A stretch of 8,237 nucleotides of DNA, from positions 1-8,237 of the forward strand of contig CAUJIL010000159.1 of assembly GCA_963204845.1 (NCBI GenBank), read 5' to 3'. Within the stretch, counting starts at the first letter, position 1. Every line of letters starts with the position of its first letter. The notes beneath the pieces are model-generated. The model was not told the DNA's origin, did not search any database, and was given only the letters and a program-made list of their open reading frames with translations. Shown here one piece after another: positions 1-8,078 of the stretch. The DNA is from Pseudomonadota bacterium (lineage in GTDB: Bacteria > Pseudomonadota > Gammaproteobacteria > Pseudomonadales > UBA5518). Both the position numbers and the translations under genes were made by a program.

Positions 1-484
1 TGTGCGGCAGGTGGTCGCGCCAGGCCGCGACCACCTCGGTCAGCGTGCCGTGGGCCAGCGGCAGGTGCCAGGCCCGCGCGTAGCTGCCGATCACCAGCGT
101 GAGCTCGATGCCGGGCAGCGCCGCGAGCAGCCGCGCACGCCAGGTGTGCGCGCATTCGGGGCGCGGCGGCAGGTCGCCGGAGCGCCCCGTTCCCGGATAG
201 CAGAAACCCATCGGCACGATCGCGACCCGCGTGGCGTCGTAGAAGGTCTCGCGCGACACGCCGATCCATTCGCGCAGGCGCTCGCCGCTGATGTCGTCGA
301 AGGGGATCCCCGCCGCGTGCGCGTGGCGCCCCGGCGCCTGCCCGGCGATCAGCAGCCGCGCTCCCGCACCGGCCTGCAGGATCGGCCGTGGCGGGCAGGG
401 CAGCGCATCGGCGCAGAGCGTGCAGGCACGCACTTCCGCCAGCAGCGCCTGCAGTGACTGCCCACGATCGCGCTTCGCGCCCAT
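1..484 (-). CDS. Uracil-DNA glycosylase family protein (3' end beyond window)
   Basis: The ATG at 484-482 opens a reading frame of 161 residues that runs off the left edge. It reads as a uracil-DNA glycosylase superfamily protein, which removes uracil (or a related damaged base) from DNA to start base excision repair. Visible marks are the motif GQAPGR at residues 48-53 (motif A of the superfamily), PFDDISGERLREW at 61-73, VPMGFCYPG at 90-98 and a hydrophobic strand LTLVIGSYA at 128-136. Cysteines 21, 24, 95 and 111 have the CxxC ... C ... C arrangement that binds a 4Fe-4S cluster in family 4 enzymes, so a cluster is likely. The C-terminal motif of the family (HPSPRN-like) would lie just past residue 161, which ends in LPH, so catalytic completeness cannot be judged. 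The start is supported by GGAGGT 8 nt upstream. It is transcribed divergently from parC. The superfamily call is firm; the exact subfamily is not. Confidence 0.88.
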   Translation of the reverse strand, partial: MGAKRDRGQSLQALLAEVRACTLCADALPCPPRPILQAGAGARLLIAGQAPGRHAHAAGIPFDDISGERLREWIGVSRETFYDATRVAIVPMGFCYPGTGRSGDLPPRPECAHTWRARLLAALPGIELTLVIGSYARAWHLPLAHGTLTEVVAAWRDHLPH

Positions 485-492
485 GATCCGGT

Positions 493-498
493 ACCTCC
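493..498 (-). promoter_or_regulatory. Ribosome binding site of the UDG gene
   Basis: The minus strand reads GGAGGT, a near-perfect Shine-Dalgarno sequence, with an 8-nt spacer before the ATG at 484. It fixes the start codon of the UDG-family gene. Confidence 0.8.
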
Positions 499-506
499 CT
501 GCGGTC

Positions 507-520
507 TGCTCGCGCGAGCA
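507..520. promoter_or_regulatory. Perfect 14-bp palindrome upstream of the UDG gene
   Basis: TGCTCGCGCGAGCA is identical to its own reverse complement. It lies 8 bp upstream of the Shine-Dalgarno sequence of the UDG gene and overlaps a weak -10-like hexamer (TATGCT on the minus strand, 522-517). It could be an operator for a dimeric regulator or merely a GC-rich coincidence. It does not fit the CTGT-N8-ACAG LexA box expected for a damage-induced repair gene. Confidence 0.35.
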
Positions 521-629
521 TACATCGACCACCCGGACCAGGCGCCTGCGCTCCGTACTCGCGCCATGGCGTCGGCGGGGACACGCGGCCCGCGGCGCGG
601 TTGCGGTCGAACTCACCGGCCGATCCGGT

Positions 630-635
630 TAGCAT
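630..635 (+). promoter_or_regulatory. Possible -10 element for parC-serB
   Basis: TAGCAT in the least GC-rich stretch before parC resembles a sigma-70 -10 box (4 of 6 matches to TATAAT). The hexamer 17 bp upstream (TCGAAC, 607-612) is a poor -35. This is the only plausible candidate I see in the 218-bp divergent region; it is weak. Confidence 0.22.
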
Positions 636-639
636 ATGC

Positions 640-658
640 CGCCCCGTGCCACGGGGCG
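640..658 (+). other. Stem-loop in the parC leader
   Basis: CGCCCCGT (640-647) and ACGGGGCG (651-658) form a perfect 8-bp, almost all G-C stem around the 3-nt loop GCC. It lies 45 bp before the parC start codon. No T-run follows, so it is not a standard terminator. It would sit at the very 5' end of a transcript started from the candidate -10 at 630-635, where it could stabilise the mRNA. Function is inference. Confidence 0.4.
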
Positions 659-693
659 CGTGATGAATTCCAGACCGGACCGGCGTCGAGGCC

Positions 694-698
694 GGAGA
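694..698 (+). promoter_or_regulatory. Ribosome binding site of parC
   Basis: GGAGA lies 4 nt before the ATG at 703, slightly closer than usual. It supports 703 over the upstream ATG at 636, which is in another frame. Confidence 0.55.
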
Positions 699-702
699 CA
701 GC

Positions 703-2958
<2,256 letters not shown>

Positions 2959-2964
2959 AGCGGC

Positions 2965-4182
2965 ATGCAGAACATCCTGCTGATCAACATTTCCGGCGAG
3001 GACCGTCCGGGCATCACCTCGATGGTGACCGGGGTCCTCGCCGCGCACGGCATCAACGTGCTCGACATCGGCCAGGCCGTGATCCACAGCCACCTGTCGC
3101 TGGGGTTGCTGGTCGAGATTCCCGAGGAGCGCGAGACCCCGACCGCGCTGAAGGACCTGCTGTTCCGCCTCCACGAGGCCGGCCTGCAGGTGCGCTACAC
3201 GCCGATCAGCGCCGACAGCTACCGCGACTGGGTCGCCGGCCAGGGCAAGCCGCGGCACATCGTGACGCTGCTGTCGCGACGCCTGCGCGGCGAGGAGATC
3301 GCGCGCCTGACCACGATCGTCGCCCGCCACGGGCTGAACATCGACAAGATCACGCGGCTGTCGGGCCGGGTGTCGCTCGATGCCGCCGGCGCCGCCGACC
3401 GCGCCTGCGTGGAGTTCTCGGTGCGCGGCGACCTGGCCGACGCCGCCGCCGTGCGGCGCGATTTCCTCGAGCTCGCCAGCGAGCTCGGCGTGGACATCGC
3501 GTACCAGGAAGACAACATGTTCCGCCGCAACCGGCGGCTGGTGGCCTTCGACATGGACTCGACGCTGATCGAGGCCGAGGTGATCGACGAACTCGCCAAG
3601 CGCGCCGGCGTGGGCGCCGAGGTGGCGGCGATCACCGAACGCGCGATGCGTGGCGAGATCGACTTCTGCGAGAGCTTCCGCCGCCGTGTCGCACTGCTCG
3701 AGGGGCTCGACGAGGCGGTGCTGGAGGACGTGGCGGCGGAACTGCGGCTCAGCGAGGGCGCCGAGAAGCTGGTCTCGACGCTGCGGCGCATCGGCCTGCG
3801 CACCGCGATCATCTCCGGGGGCTTCGGCTATTTCGGCCGCCGGCTGCAGCAGCGGCTCGGCATCGACTACGTGTTCGCCAACGAGCTCGACATCGCCGAC
3901 GGGCGGGTGACCGGACGCGTGGTGGGGCCGATCGTCGACGGCGCGCGCAAGGCGGAGTTGCTGCGCGAGATCGCGGCGCGCGAGGGCATCTCGCTCGAGC
4001 AGGTGATCGCGGTGGGTGACGGCGCCAACGACCTGCCGATGCTGAGCATCGCGGGGCTGGGGATCGCGTTCCGCGCCAAACCGATCGTGAAGGAATCGGC
4101 GCGCCACGCGATCTCGACGTTGGGACTGGACGGGATTCTGTACCTGCTGGGGATCAGCGACCGCGAGACCAGCGGTATCTGA
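2965..4182 (+). CDS. serB: Phosphoserine phosphatase with two N-terminal ACT domains
   Basis: SerB hydrolyses O-phospho-L-serine to L-serine, the last step of the phosphorylated serine pathway, in the cytoplasm. The product has 405 residues. A first ACT domain spans about 4-75 (LLINISGEDRPGITSMV) and a second about 97-172; in relatives such domains bind amino acids and control or dimerise the enzyme. The HAD phosphatase domain begins near 190. Motif I is DMDST at 196-200, with nucleophile Asp196 and acid/base Asp198. Motif II is SGGF with Ser284, motif III has Lys329 (GARKAE), and motif IV is GDGAND with Asp352 and Asp356. All catalytic residues are present. The double-ACT form is longer than E. 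coli SerB (322 aa) and resembles the Pseudomonas form. The start is the ATG 6 bp after the parC stop, with only a poor Shine-Dalgarno sequence, so translation is probably coupled to parC. Its stop is 12 bp from that of the convergent fimX-like gene. Confidence 0.97.
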   Translation: MQNILLINISGEDRPGITSMVTGVLAAHGINVLDIGQAVIHSHLSLGLLVEIPEERETPTALKDLLFRLHEAGLQVRYTPISADSYRDWVAGQGKPRHIVTLLSRRLRGEEIARLTTIVARHGLNIDKITRLSGRVSLDAAGAADRACVEFSVRGDLADAAAVRRDFLELASELGVDIAYQEDNMFRRNRRLVAFDMDSTLIEAEVIDELAKRAGVGAEVAAITERAMRGEIDFCESFRRRVALLEGLDEAVLEDVAAELRLSEGAEKLVSTLRRIGLRTAIISGGFGYFGRRLQQRLGIDYVFANELDIADGRVTGRVVGPIVDGARKAELLREIAAREGISLEQVIAVGDGANDLPMLSIAGLGIAFRAKPIVKESARHAISTLGLDGILYLLGISDRETSGI

Positions 4183-4194
4183 ACACGCTGCGCC

Positions 4195-6234
4195 TCAGTT
4201 CAGGTCACTGAACTCGTAGCTCATCTGCGGCTGCGCGGACTGCAGGTAATCGCCCTCGATGAAGTTGATCCCGAGCTGCCACAGCACGGCGAGCGAGTTC
4301 GCGCTGTCGACGTTCGGCATCACCGAGGCGATCTGCTCGCGGTGCAATGACTCGACCAGTGGTTTCAGCAGCGTGTTGGTGCTGTCGGCGTCGGCGAGCA
4401 CGCGGCTGAGCGCATCGGCGATGCGCACCAGTTGCGGGCGCAGGTGCACCAGGTCGGGCAGCGGGTTGGCGCCGCTGTGCACCTCGGTGATGCACAGGCG
4501 GCAGCCGAGTGCGGCGAGTTGCCCGGCGAGCGCGCTCGCCTGCTTGAGGTTCGCGCTTGCCACGCGGTGATCGATCGCGACCGCGAAGCAGTCCGGCGGC
4601 ACGTCGGCTTGCTGCAGCGCGCCGGCCAGCCATTGCGCGCAGCCGGGGTTCAGCACGCTGCCGGCGCCGAACGGCAGCACCAGCCGCGTCTGCGGGTAGC
4701 TGCCGCGGTGCGCGGCCAGCTTGTGCAGGGCATCGCGCGCGACCAGCCGGTCGAGCTCGACGCTGTCGGCCGCCGGATAGTTCTCCGCGAGCCACTCGTG
4801 CGCCGGCTTGCCCGAGGGGCGGTGGCGCACGAACACTTCGTAATATTCGCTGCTGTCGCCGCGCAGGCTCACGATCGGCTGGAACAGCAGCCGCAGATCG
4901 CCGCCGCGCAGCGCTTCCTCGAGCGCCGGGCCGGCGATGGTCGAGGTGCTGGTCGTGGCGACCGGCGTCGCGAGGTGCGCGATAGCCACCCGCGCCGGGT
5001 CCGTCGCGCGCAGCGCGGCGGAGCGCTCGGCGGTGTCCGCCAGCGTGGACCAGCAGCGGTCCAGCATCTCCTCGACGCTGCGGTCGCCCTCGGGGTCCAC
5101 CGGACAGACTTGCGCGCACACCGTGCAGGTCACGCTCTGGGTGCCGATCTCGTGGATGTGGCCCGCCAGCGCGGCGACCGCCTCGCGCGCCTCGGCGGCC
5201 ACGGCGTCCGGGTCGTCGACTCCCAGATGCCAGGCGAGCACGGCATCGGCCGTGCGCAGCGGCGCCACCTCCCAGCCGGTCGTGCGCGTCACGAAGGCGC
5301 CGAGCTCGTCCACCAGCCGGTTGGCGCCGATCACGCCGAGCTTGCGGCAATGCTGCGCGAAGCCGTCGACCGCGAGCAGCACGAGTTGTCCGCCCACCGC
5401 GGGGCGCAGCACGTCGGCGAGCGCCTGCAGGCCGCCCGCCGTGGCGCGGGTCGACCCGGTGGCGGCACCGGCGCGTTCGCGCACCAGCACCTGCATGCAC
5501 GGCTCGCCCTCGAAGCTCGCGCTCGAGAGCACCAGCTCGCCGTGGAAGTGCGAGCCATCGGCGCGCCGGCCGCTGAAATCGATGGCGGTTTCCGCCTCGG
5601 GCGCCGCACGGTAGCGCTTCAGGGCATCCTTGAATTCCTGCTGGCCCGCATCGTCGATCAGGTCCACCAGCGGCACTGACGCCAGGTCATCGACCGTGGT
5701 GTAGCCGAACAGCGACGCGTAGCGCGAATTCGCGTGCACGTGCATGCCGTCGACCACGTAGGCAATCGCCTCGCGCGCGGTGCCGAGCAGCAACTCGCAG
5801 CGGCGCGCCACTTCGGCGTGCTGGATGTGCAGCTCGGCGAGTTCGCGGCGCAGGCGCACCGCCGCGACCTCGCGCGCAACCGCGAGCGGCAGCAACTCGC
5901 CGGGGTCGGCCGGCAGCACCTCGCGGGCGCCCGCGCGCCGCCACGCCAGCGCCGCGGCCGACAACGGCTCCGCCGCGCGCACCAGGCACGCCATATCGCT
6001 GCCGGCGGCGGCGAGCGCGCCCAGCGCATCGGCGGGGGTGAGTTCGGGATGATCCTCGTCGGTGATCAGCAGGTCCCACTGGCGATCGCGCAGGGCGTCC
6101 TCCAGATCGCGCAGCGACGCGACGCGGTGTGCGCGCACCGTGTGAACCGTGTCACGAAACAGTGCGAGACACGCCTCGAGGTGCGCCTGCGAGGCGCAAC
6201 CGATCAGGATTCGTATGGTGTCGTTGTGCTGCAT
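4195..6234 (-). CDS. fimX: FimX-like c-di-GMP effector: receiver-like, PAS, degenerate GGDEF and EAL domains
   Basis: FimX is a cytoplasmic, polarly located c-di-GMP receptor needed for type IV pilus assembly and twitching in Pseudomonas and Xanthomonas. From the ATG at 6234 the product has 679 residues (P. aeruginosa FimX 691). A receiver-like domain (about 5-120) has Asp59 in DLLITDED but lacks the usual acidic pair after strand 1 (ILIGCAS). A PAS domain spans about 148-253 (FGYTTVDDLA), a GGDEF domain about 269-423 and an EAL domain about 436-673. The GGDEF motif is lost (RTADAVLA). The EAL motif is EVFVR at 466-470, DDFGTG is replaced by TEVHSG, and the late catalytic lysine position reads LVRI. 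This suggests a sensor without cyclase or phosphodiesterase activity. The end GDYLQSAQPQMSYEF is FimX-like. An in-frame ATG at 6279 would add 15 residues without family likeness and has no Shine-Dalgarno sequence, and the likely promoter lies too close to it. In P. aeruginosa fimX also adjoins serB. A FimX paralogue cannot be excluded. Confidence 0.85.
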   Translation of the reverse strand: MQHNDTIRILIGCASQAHLEACLALFRDTVHTVRAHRVASLRDLEDALRDRQWDLLITDEDHPELTPADALGALAAAGSDMACLVRAAEPLSAAALAWRRAGAREVLPADPGELLPLAVAREVAAVRLRRELAELHIQHAEVARRCELLLGTAREAIAYVVDGMHVHANSRYASLFGYTTVDDLASVPLVDLIDDAGQQEFKDALKRYRAAPEAETAIDFSGRRADGSHFHGELVLSSASFEGEPCMQVLVRERAGAATGSTRATAGGLQALADVLRPAVGGQLVLLAVDGFAQHCRKLGVIGANRLVDELGAFVTRTTGWEVAPLRTADAVLAWHLGVDDPDAVAAEAREAVAALAGHIHEIGTQSVTCTVCAQVCPVDPEGDRSVEEMLDRCWSTLADTAERSAALRATDPARVAIAHLATPVATTSTSTIAGPALEEALRGGDLRLLFQPIVSLRGDSSEYYEVFVRHRPSGKPAHEWLAENYPAADSVELDRLVARDALHKLAAHRGSYPQTRLVLPFGAGSVLNPGCAQWLAGALQQADVPPDCFAVAIDHRVASANLKQASALAGQLAALGCRLCITEVHSGANPLPDLVHLRPQLVRIADALSRVLADADSTNTLLKPLVESLHREQIASVMPNVDSANSLAVLWQLGINFIEGDYLQSAQPQMSYEFSDLN
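4197..4214. terminator. Weak stem-loop at the serB/fimX convergence
   Basis: AGTTCAG (4197-4203) and CTGAACT (4208-4214) pair perfectly as a 7-bp stem with loop GTCA. It begins 15 bp after the serB stop and lies inside the last codons and stop of the opposing gene. It is the only hairpin I see at this junction. The stem is not GC-rich and no T-run follows on either strand, so it may not terminate transcription efficiently. Confidence 0.25.
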
Positions 6235-6292
6235 CCAGGTCCAGCTGGGGCCGAAATCGCCGCGACTCCATTGCCGCATGGCCGGTCAGGGC

Positions 6293-6322
6293 ATTGTAGA
6301 AGAGCGCTGCCGCAGGCGCCAA
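6293..6322 (-). promoter_or_regulatory. Probable sigma-70 promoter of the fimX-like gene
   Basis: On the minus strand TTGGCG (6322-6317) and TACAAT (6298-6293) are separated by 18 bp, matching 4 of 6 and 5 of 6 consensus positions. Transcription would start near 6286. That leaves only about 7 nt before the ATG at 6279 but about 50 nt before the ATG at 6234, favouring the latter as the true start. Confidence 0.5.
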
Positions 6323-6351
6323 TCGCACGCCGCGCGGCGCATCCTCTGGCG

Positions 6352-6382
6352 CTGACGCTATGGCGCCGAATCGGAGTATCAT
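6352..6382 (+). promoter_or_regulatory. Probable sigma-70 promoter of efp-epmA
   Basis: TATCAT (6377-6382) matches 5 of 6 positions of the -10 consensus. CTGACG (6352-6357) matches 4 of 6 of the -35 consensus; the 19-bp spacer is longer than optimal. Transcription would start near 6389, about 33 nt before the efp start codon. The -10 overlaps the left end of an inverted repeat. Confidence 0.45.
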
Positions 6383-6406
6383 GCGCGCCGTTATTTTGGC
6401 GCGCAT
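6381..6406. promoter_or_regulatory. Perfect 9-bp inverted repeat over the efp start region
   Basis: ATGCGCGCC (6381-6389) and GGCGCGCAT (6398-6406) are exact reverse complements around the 8-nt AT-rich centre GTTATTTT. The left arm shares two bases with the -10 box and covers the predicted transcription start; the right arm ends 5 bp before the Shine-Dalgarno sequence. It may be a DNA operator, or an RNA stem if transcription starts upstream of it. The opposing fimX promoter lies about 60 bp away. Confidence 0.5.
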
Positions 6407-6411
6407 CCCGC

Positions 6412-6416
6412 AGAGG
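6412..6416 (+). promoter_or_regulatory. Ribosome binding site of efp
   Basis: AGAGG with a 5-nt spacer before the ATG at 6422. Confidence 0.55.
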
Positions 6417-6421
6417 CTCAC

Positions 6422-6991
6422 ATGGCGACGTTCTCCACCAACGAATTCAAGCCCGGACTGAAGGTCATCCTCGATGGCGACCCCTGCTCGATCCTCGAGA
6501 ACGAGTACGTGAAGCCGGGCAAGGGGCAGGCCTTCAACCGCGTGCGGCTGCGCAACCTGAAGAACGGCCGCGTGTGGGAGCGCACCTTCAAGTCGGGTGA
6601 CACGCTCGAGGGGGCCGACGCGGTCGACAAGGAACTGCAGTACCTCTACAACGACGGCGAGTTCTGGCACTTCATGGACCCGGAGAGCTTCGAGCAGTAC
6701 ACGGCCTCGAACGACATCGTCGGTGATGCCGGCCAGTGGCTGAAGGAGCAGGACTTCTGCACGATCACGCTGTGGAACGACGCGCCGCTCAGCGTGACGC
6801 CGCCGAACTTCGTCGAGATCTCGATCGTCGAGACCGATCCCGGCCTGCGCGGCGACACCGCCACCGGCGGCACCAAGCCCGCGAAGCTGGCCACCGGCGC
6901 CGTGGTGCGCGTGCCACTGTTCCTGGACATCGGTGACGTGGTACGCGTGGACACCCGCACCGGCGAGTACATGAACCGCGTGCGTTCCTGA
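6422..6991 (+). CDS. efp: Elongation factor P
   Basis: EF-P binds between the P and E sites of stalled ribosomes and promotes peptide bond formation at consecutive prolines. The product has 189 residues, close to the 188 of E. coli. The N-terminal KOW-like domain (about 1-65) carries the loop YVKPGKGQA at 29-37, whose tip Lys34 is the residue that receives (R)-beta-lysine in E. coli. Two OB-fold domains follow (about 66-128 and 129-189), with TLWNDAPLSVTPPNFVE and TDPGLRGDTA recognisable. The ending GEYMNRVRS matches the usual C-terminus. The lysine (not arginine) at position 34 agrees with the EpmA ligase gene that follows after 4 bp, so the pair forms an operon and an enzyme-substrate couple. 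A promoter and leader palindrome are visible upstream. The gene is intact. Confidence 0.98.
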   Translation: MATFSTNEFKPGLKVILDGDPCSILENEYVKPGKGQAFNRVRLRNLKNGRVWERTFKSGDTLEGADAVDKELQYLYNDGEFWHFMDPESFEQYTASNDIVGDAGQWLKEQDFCTITLWNDAPLSVTPPNFVEISIVETDPGLRGDTATGGTKPAKLATGAVVRVPLFLDIGDVVRVDTRTGEYMNRVRS

Positions 6992-6995
6992 ACCG

Positions 6996-7964
6996 ATGCC
7001 GCGCGCCGGATCCGCGTGGCGCCCCGGCGCCACGCTCGCCACCCTGCGCCGGCGCGCGGAAATCCTCGCCACGCTTCGCGCCTTCTTCGCCGCGCGCGAC
7101 GTGCTCGAGGTCGATACCCCGCAACTGGGTCCGGTCACGGCCACCGACCCGCTGCTCGCCAGCGTGCCGGCGCTGCCGTGGGCCGACGACACGCGGTGGT
7201 TCCTGCAGACCAGCCCCGAGTTCGCGATGAAGCGGCTGCTCGCCGCCGGCAGCGGGCCGATCTACCAGATCGCGCACGCCTTCCGGCGCGCCGAGCACGG
7301 CCGGCTGCACAACCCCGAATTCAGCATGCTCGAATGGTACCGGCCGGGCTTCGATGCGGCGGCGCTGGCGGCCGAGGTCGCCGAACTGGTCACCGCGGTG
7401 ATCGGTGCGCGGGAGGTGCGCCGCGATGCGTGGGGGTCGCTGTTTCGCGCCGGCGTCGGGCTCGATCCGTTCACCGCCGGCGACGCCGATCTGCGCGCCG
7501 CGGCCGCGCGCAGCGCCGGCGATACGGTGCGCGGCTGGGCGCGTGACGAGTTGCTCGACCTGCTGTTCAGTGAGCACGTCGAGCCGCAACTCGGTCAGGG
7601 ATGCCTGCAGTTCGTCGATGCCTTTCCGGCCGCGCGCGCCTCGCTGGCACGCACCCTGAACGATGCCGACGGCCACCGCGTGGCCGACCGCTTCGAACTG
7701 TTCATCGACGGCTGCGAGATCGCCAACGGCTACCACGAACTGCTCGATGCCGGCGAGCTGCGCGTGCGCATGGAGGCCGACAACGCCGTGCGGCGCGCGC
7801 GTGGCGAGGAGGCGATTCCCGTCGACGAGCGGCTGCTGGCCGCGATGGCGCACGGCCTGCCGCCGTGCGCCGGCGTCGCGCTCGGCGTGGACCGCCTGGT
7901 GATGATCGCCCTCGGCGTGCGCGACATCGACGACGTCCTCGCCTTCTCCGCCCCCCGCGCGTAG
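6996..7964 (+). CDS. epmA: EF-P (R)-beta-lysine ligase
   Basis: EpmA (PoxA/YjeA/GenX) is a class II lysyl-tRNA synthetase paralogue that activates (R)-beta-lysine with ATP and attaches it to Lys34 of EF-P. The product has 322 residues (E. coli 325) and consists of the catalytic domain only, without the tRNA anticodon-binding domain. Residues LEVDTP (37-42) belong to motif 1 and LQTSPEFAMKRLL (70-82) to the substrate pocket. Motif 2 is FRRAEHGRLHNPEFSMLEW (96-114) and motif 3 is GVALGVDRLVMIALG (293-307). Ala295 corresponds to E. coli Ala298, which favours beta-lysine over lysine. The start lies 4 bp after efp with no clear Shine-Dalgarno sequence, so coupling is likely. The C-terminus AFSAPRA matches the E. 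coli end AFSVDRA, so the protein is complete, yet its TAG stop (7962-7964) is part of the first REP-like repeat. The lysine 2,3-aminomutase gene epmB, which supplies beta-lysine, is not here. Confidence 0.96.
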   Translation: MPRAGSAWRPGATLATLRRRAEILATLRAFFAARDVLEVDTPQLGPVTATDPLLASVPALPWADDTRWFLQTSPEFAMKRLLAAGSGPIYQIAHAFRRAEHGRLHNPEFSMLEWYRPGFDAAALAAEVAELVTAVIGAREVRRDAWGSLFRAGVGLDPFTAGDADLRAAAARSAGDTVRGWARDELLDLLFSEHVEPQLGQGCLQFVDAFPAARASLARTLNDADGHRVADRFELFIDGCEIANGYHELLDAGELRVRMEADNAVRRARGEEAIPVDERLLAAMAHGLPPCAGVALGVDRLVMIALGVRDIDDVLAFSAPRA

Positions 7965-8010
7965 GTCCGGGCTATGCCCGGACATTGTTCGGCCACAGGC
8001 CGAACCTACG
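7960..8010. repeat. REP/BIME copy 1 (51 bp)
   Basis: CGTAG at 7960-7964 contains the epmA stop. Hairpin 1 is at 7965-7983 with loop TAT, the linker ATT at 7984-7986, hairpin 2 at 7987-8005 with loop ACA, and CTACG at 8006-8010. Confidence 0.9.
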
Positions 8011-8019
8011 GTGCGTTCG

Positions 8020-8072
8020 CGTAGGTCCGGGCTGTGCCCGGACATTTTGTTCGGCCACAGGCCGAACATACG
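8020..8072. repeat. REP/BIME copy 2 (53 bp)
   Basis: CGTAG at 8020-8024, hairpin 1 at 8025-8043 with loop TGT, linker ATTTT at 8044-8048, hairpin 2 at 8049-8067 with loop ACA. The right end reads ATACG (8068-8072), which breaks one outer base pair. Confidence 0.9.
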
Positions 8073-8078
8073 GGGTCG

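Noticed and set aside
2..457. A plus-strand open frame at the left edge
   Set aside because: It lies antisense to the UDG-family frame, which has clear motifs and a strong Shine-Dalgarno sequence.
506..521. LexA (SOS) box upstream of the UDG gene
   Set aside because: The site reads CTGC-N8-GCAT and lacks the CTGT-N8-ACAG consensus.
4432..5679. A 415-codon open frame on the plus strand opposite the fimX-like gene
   Set aside because: It is antisense to a well-supported multi-domain protein and shows the same Arg/Ala/His-rich composition without motifs.
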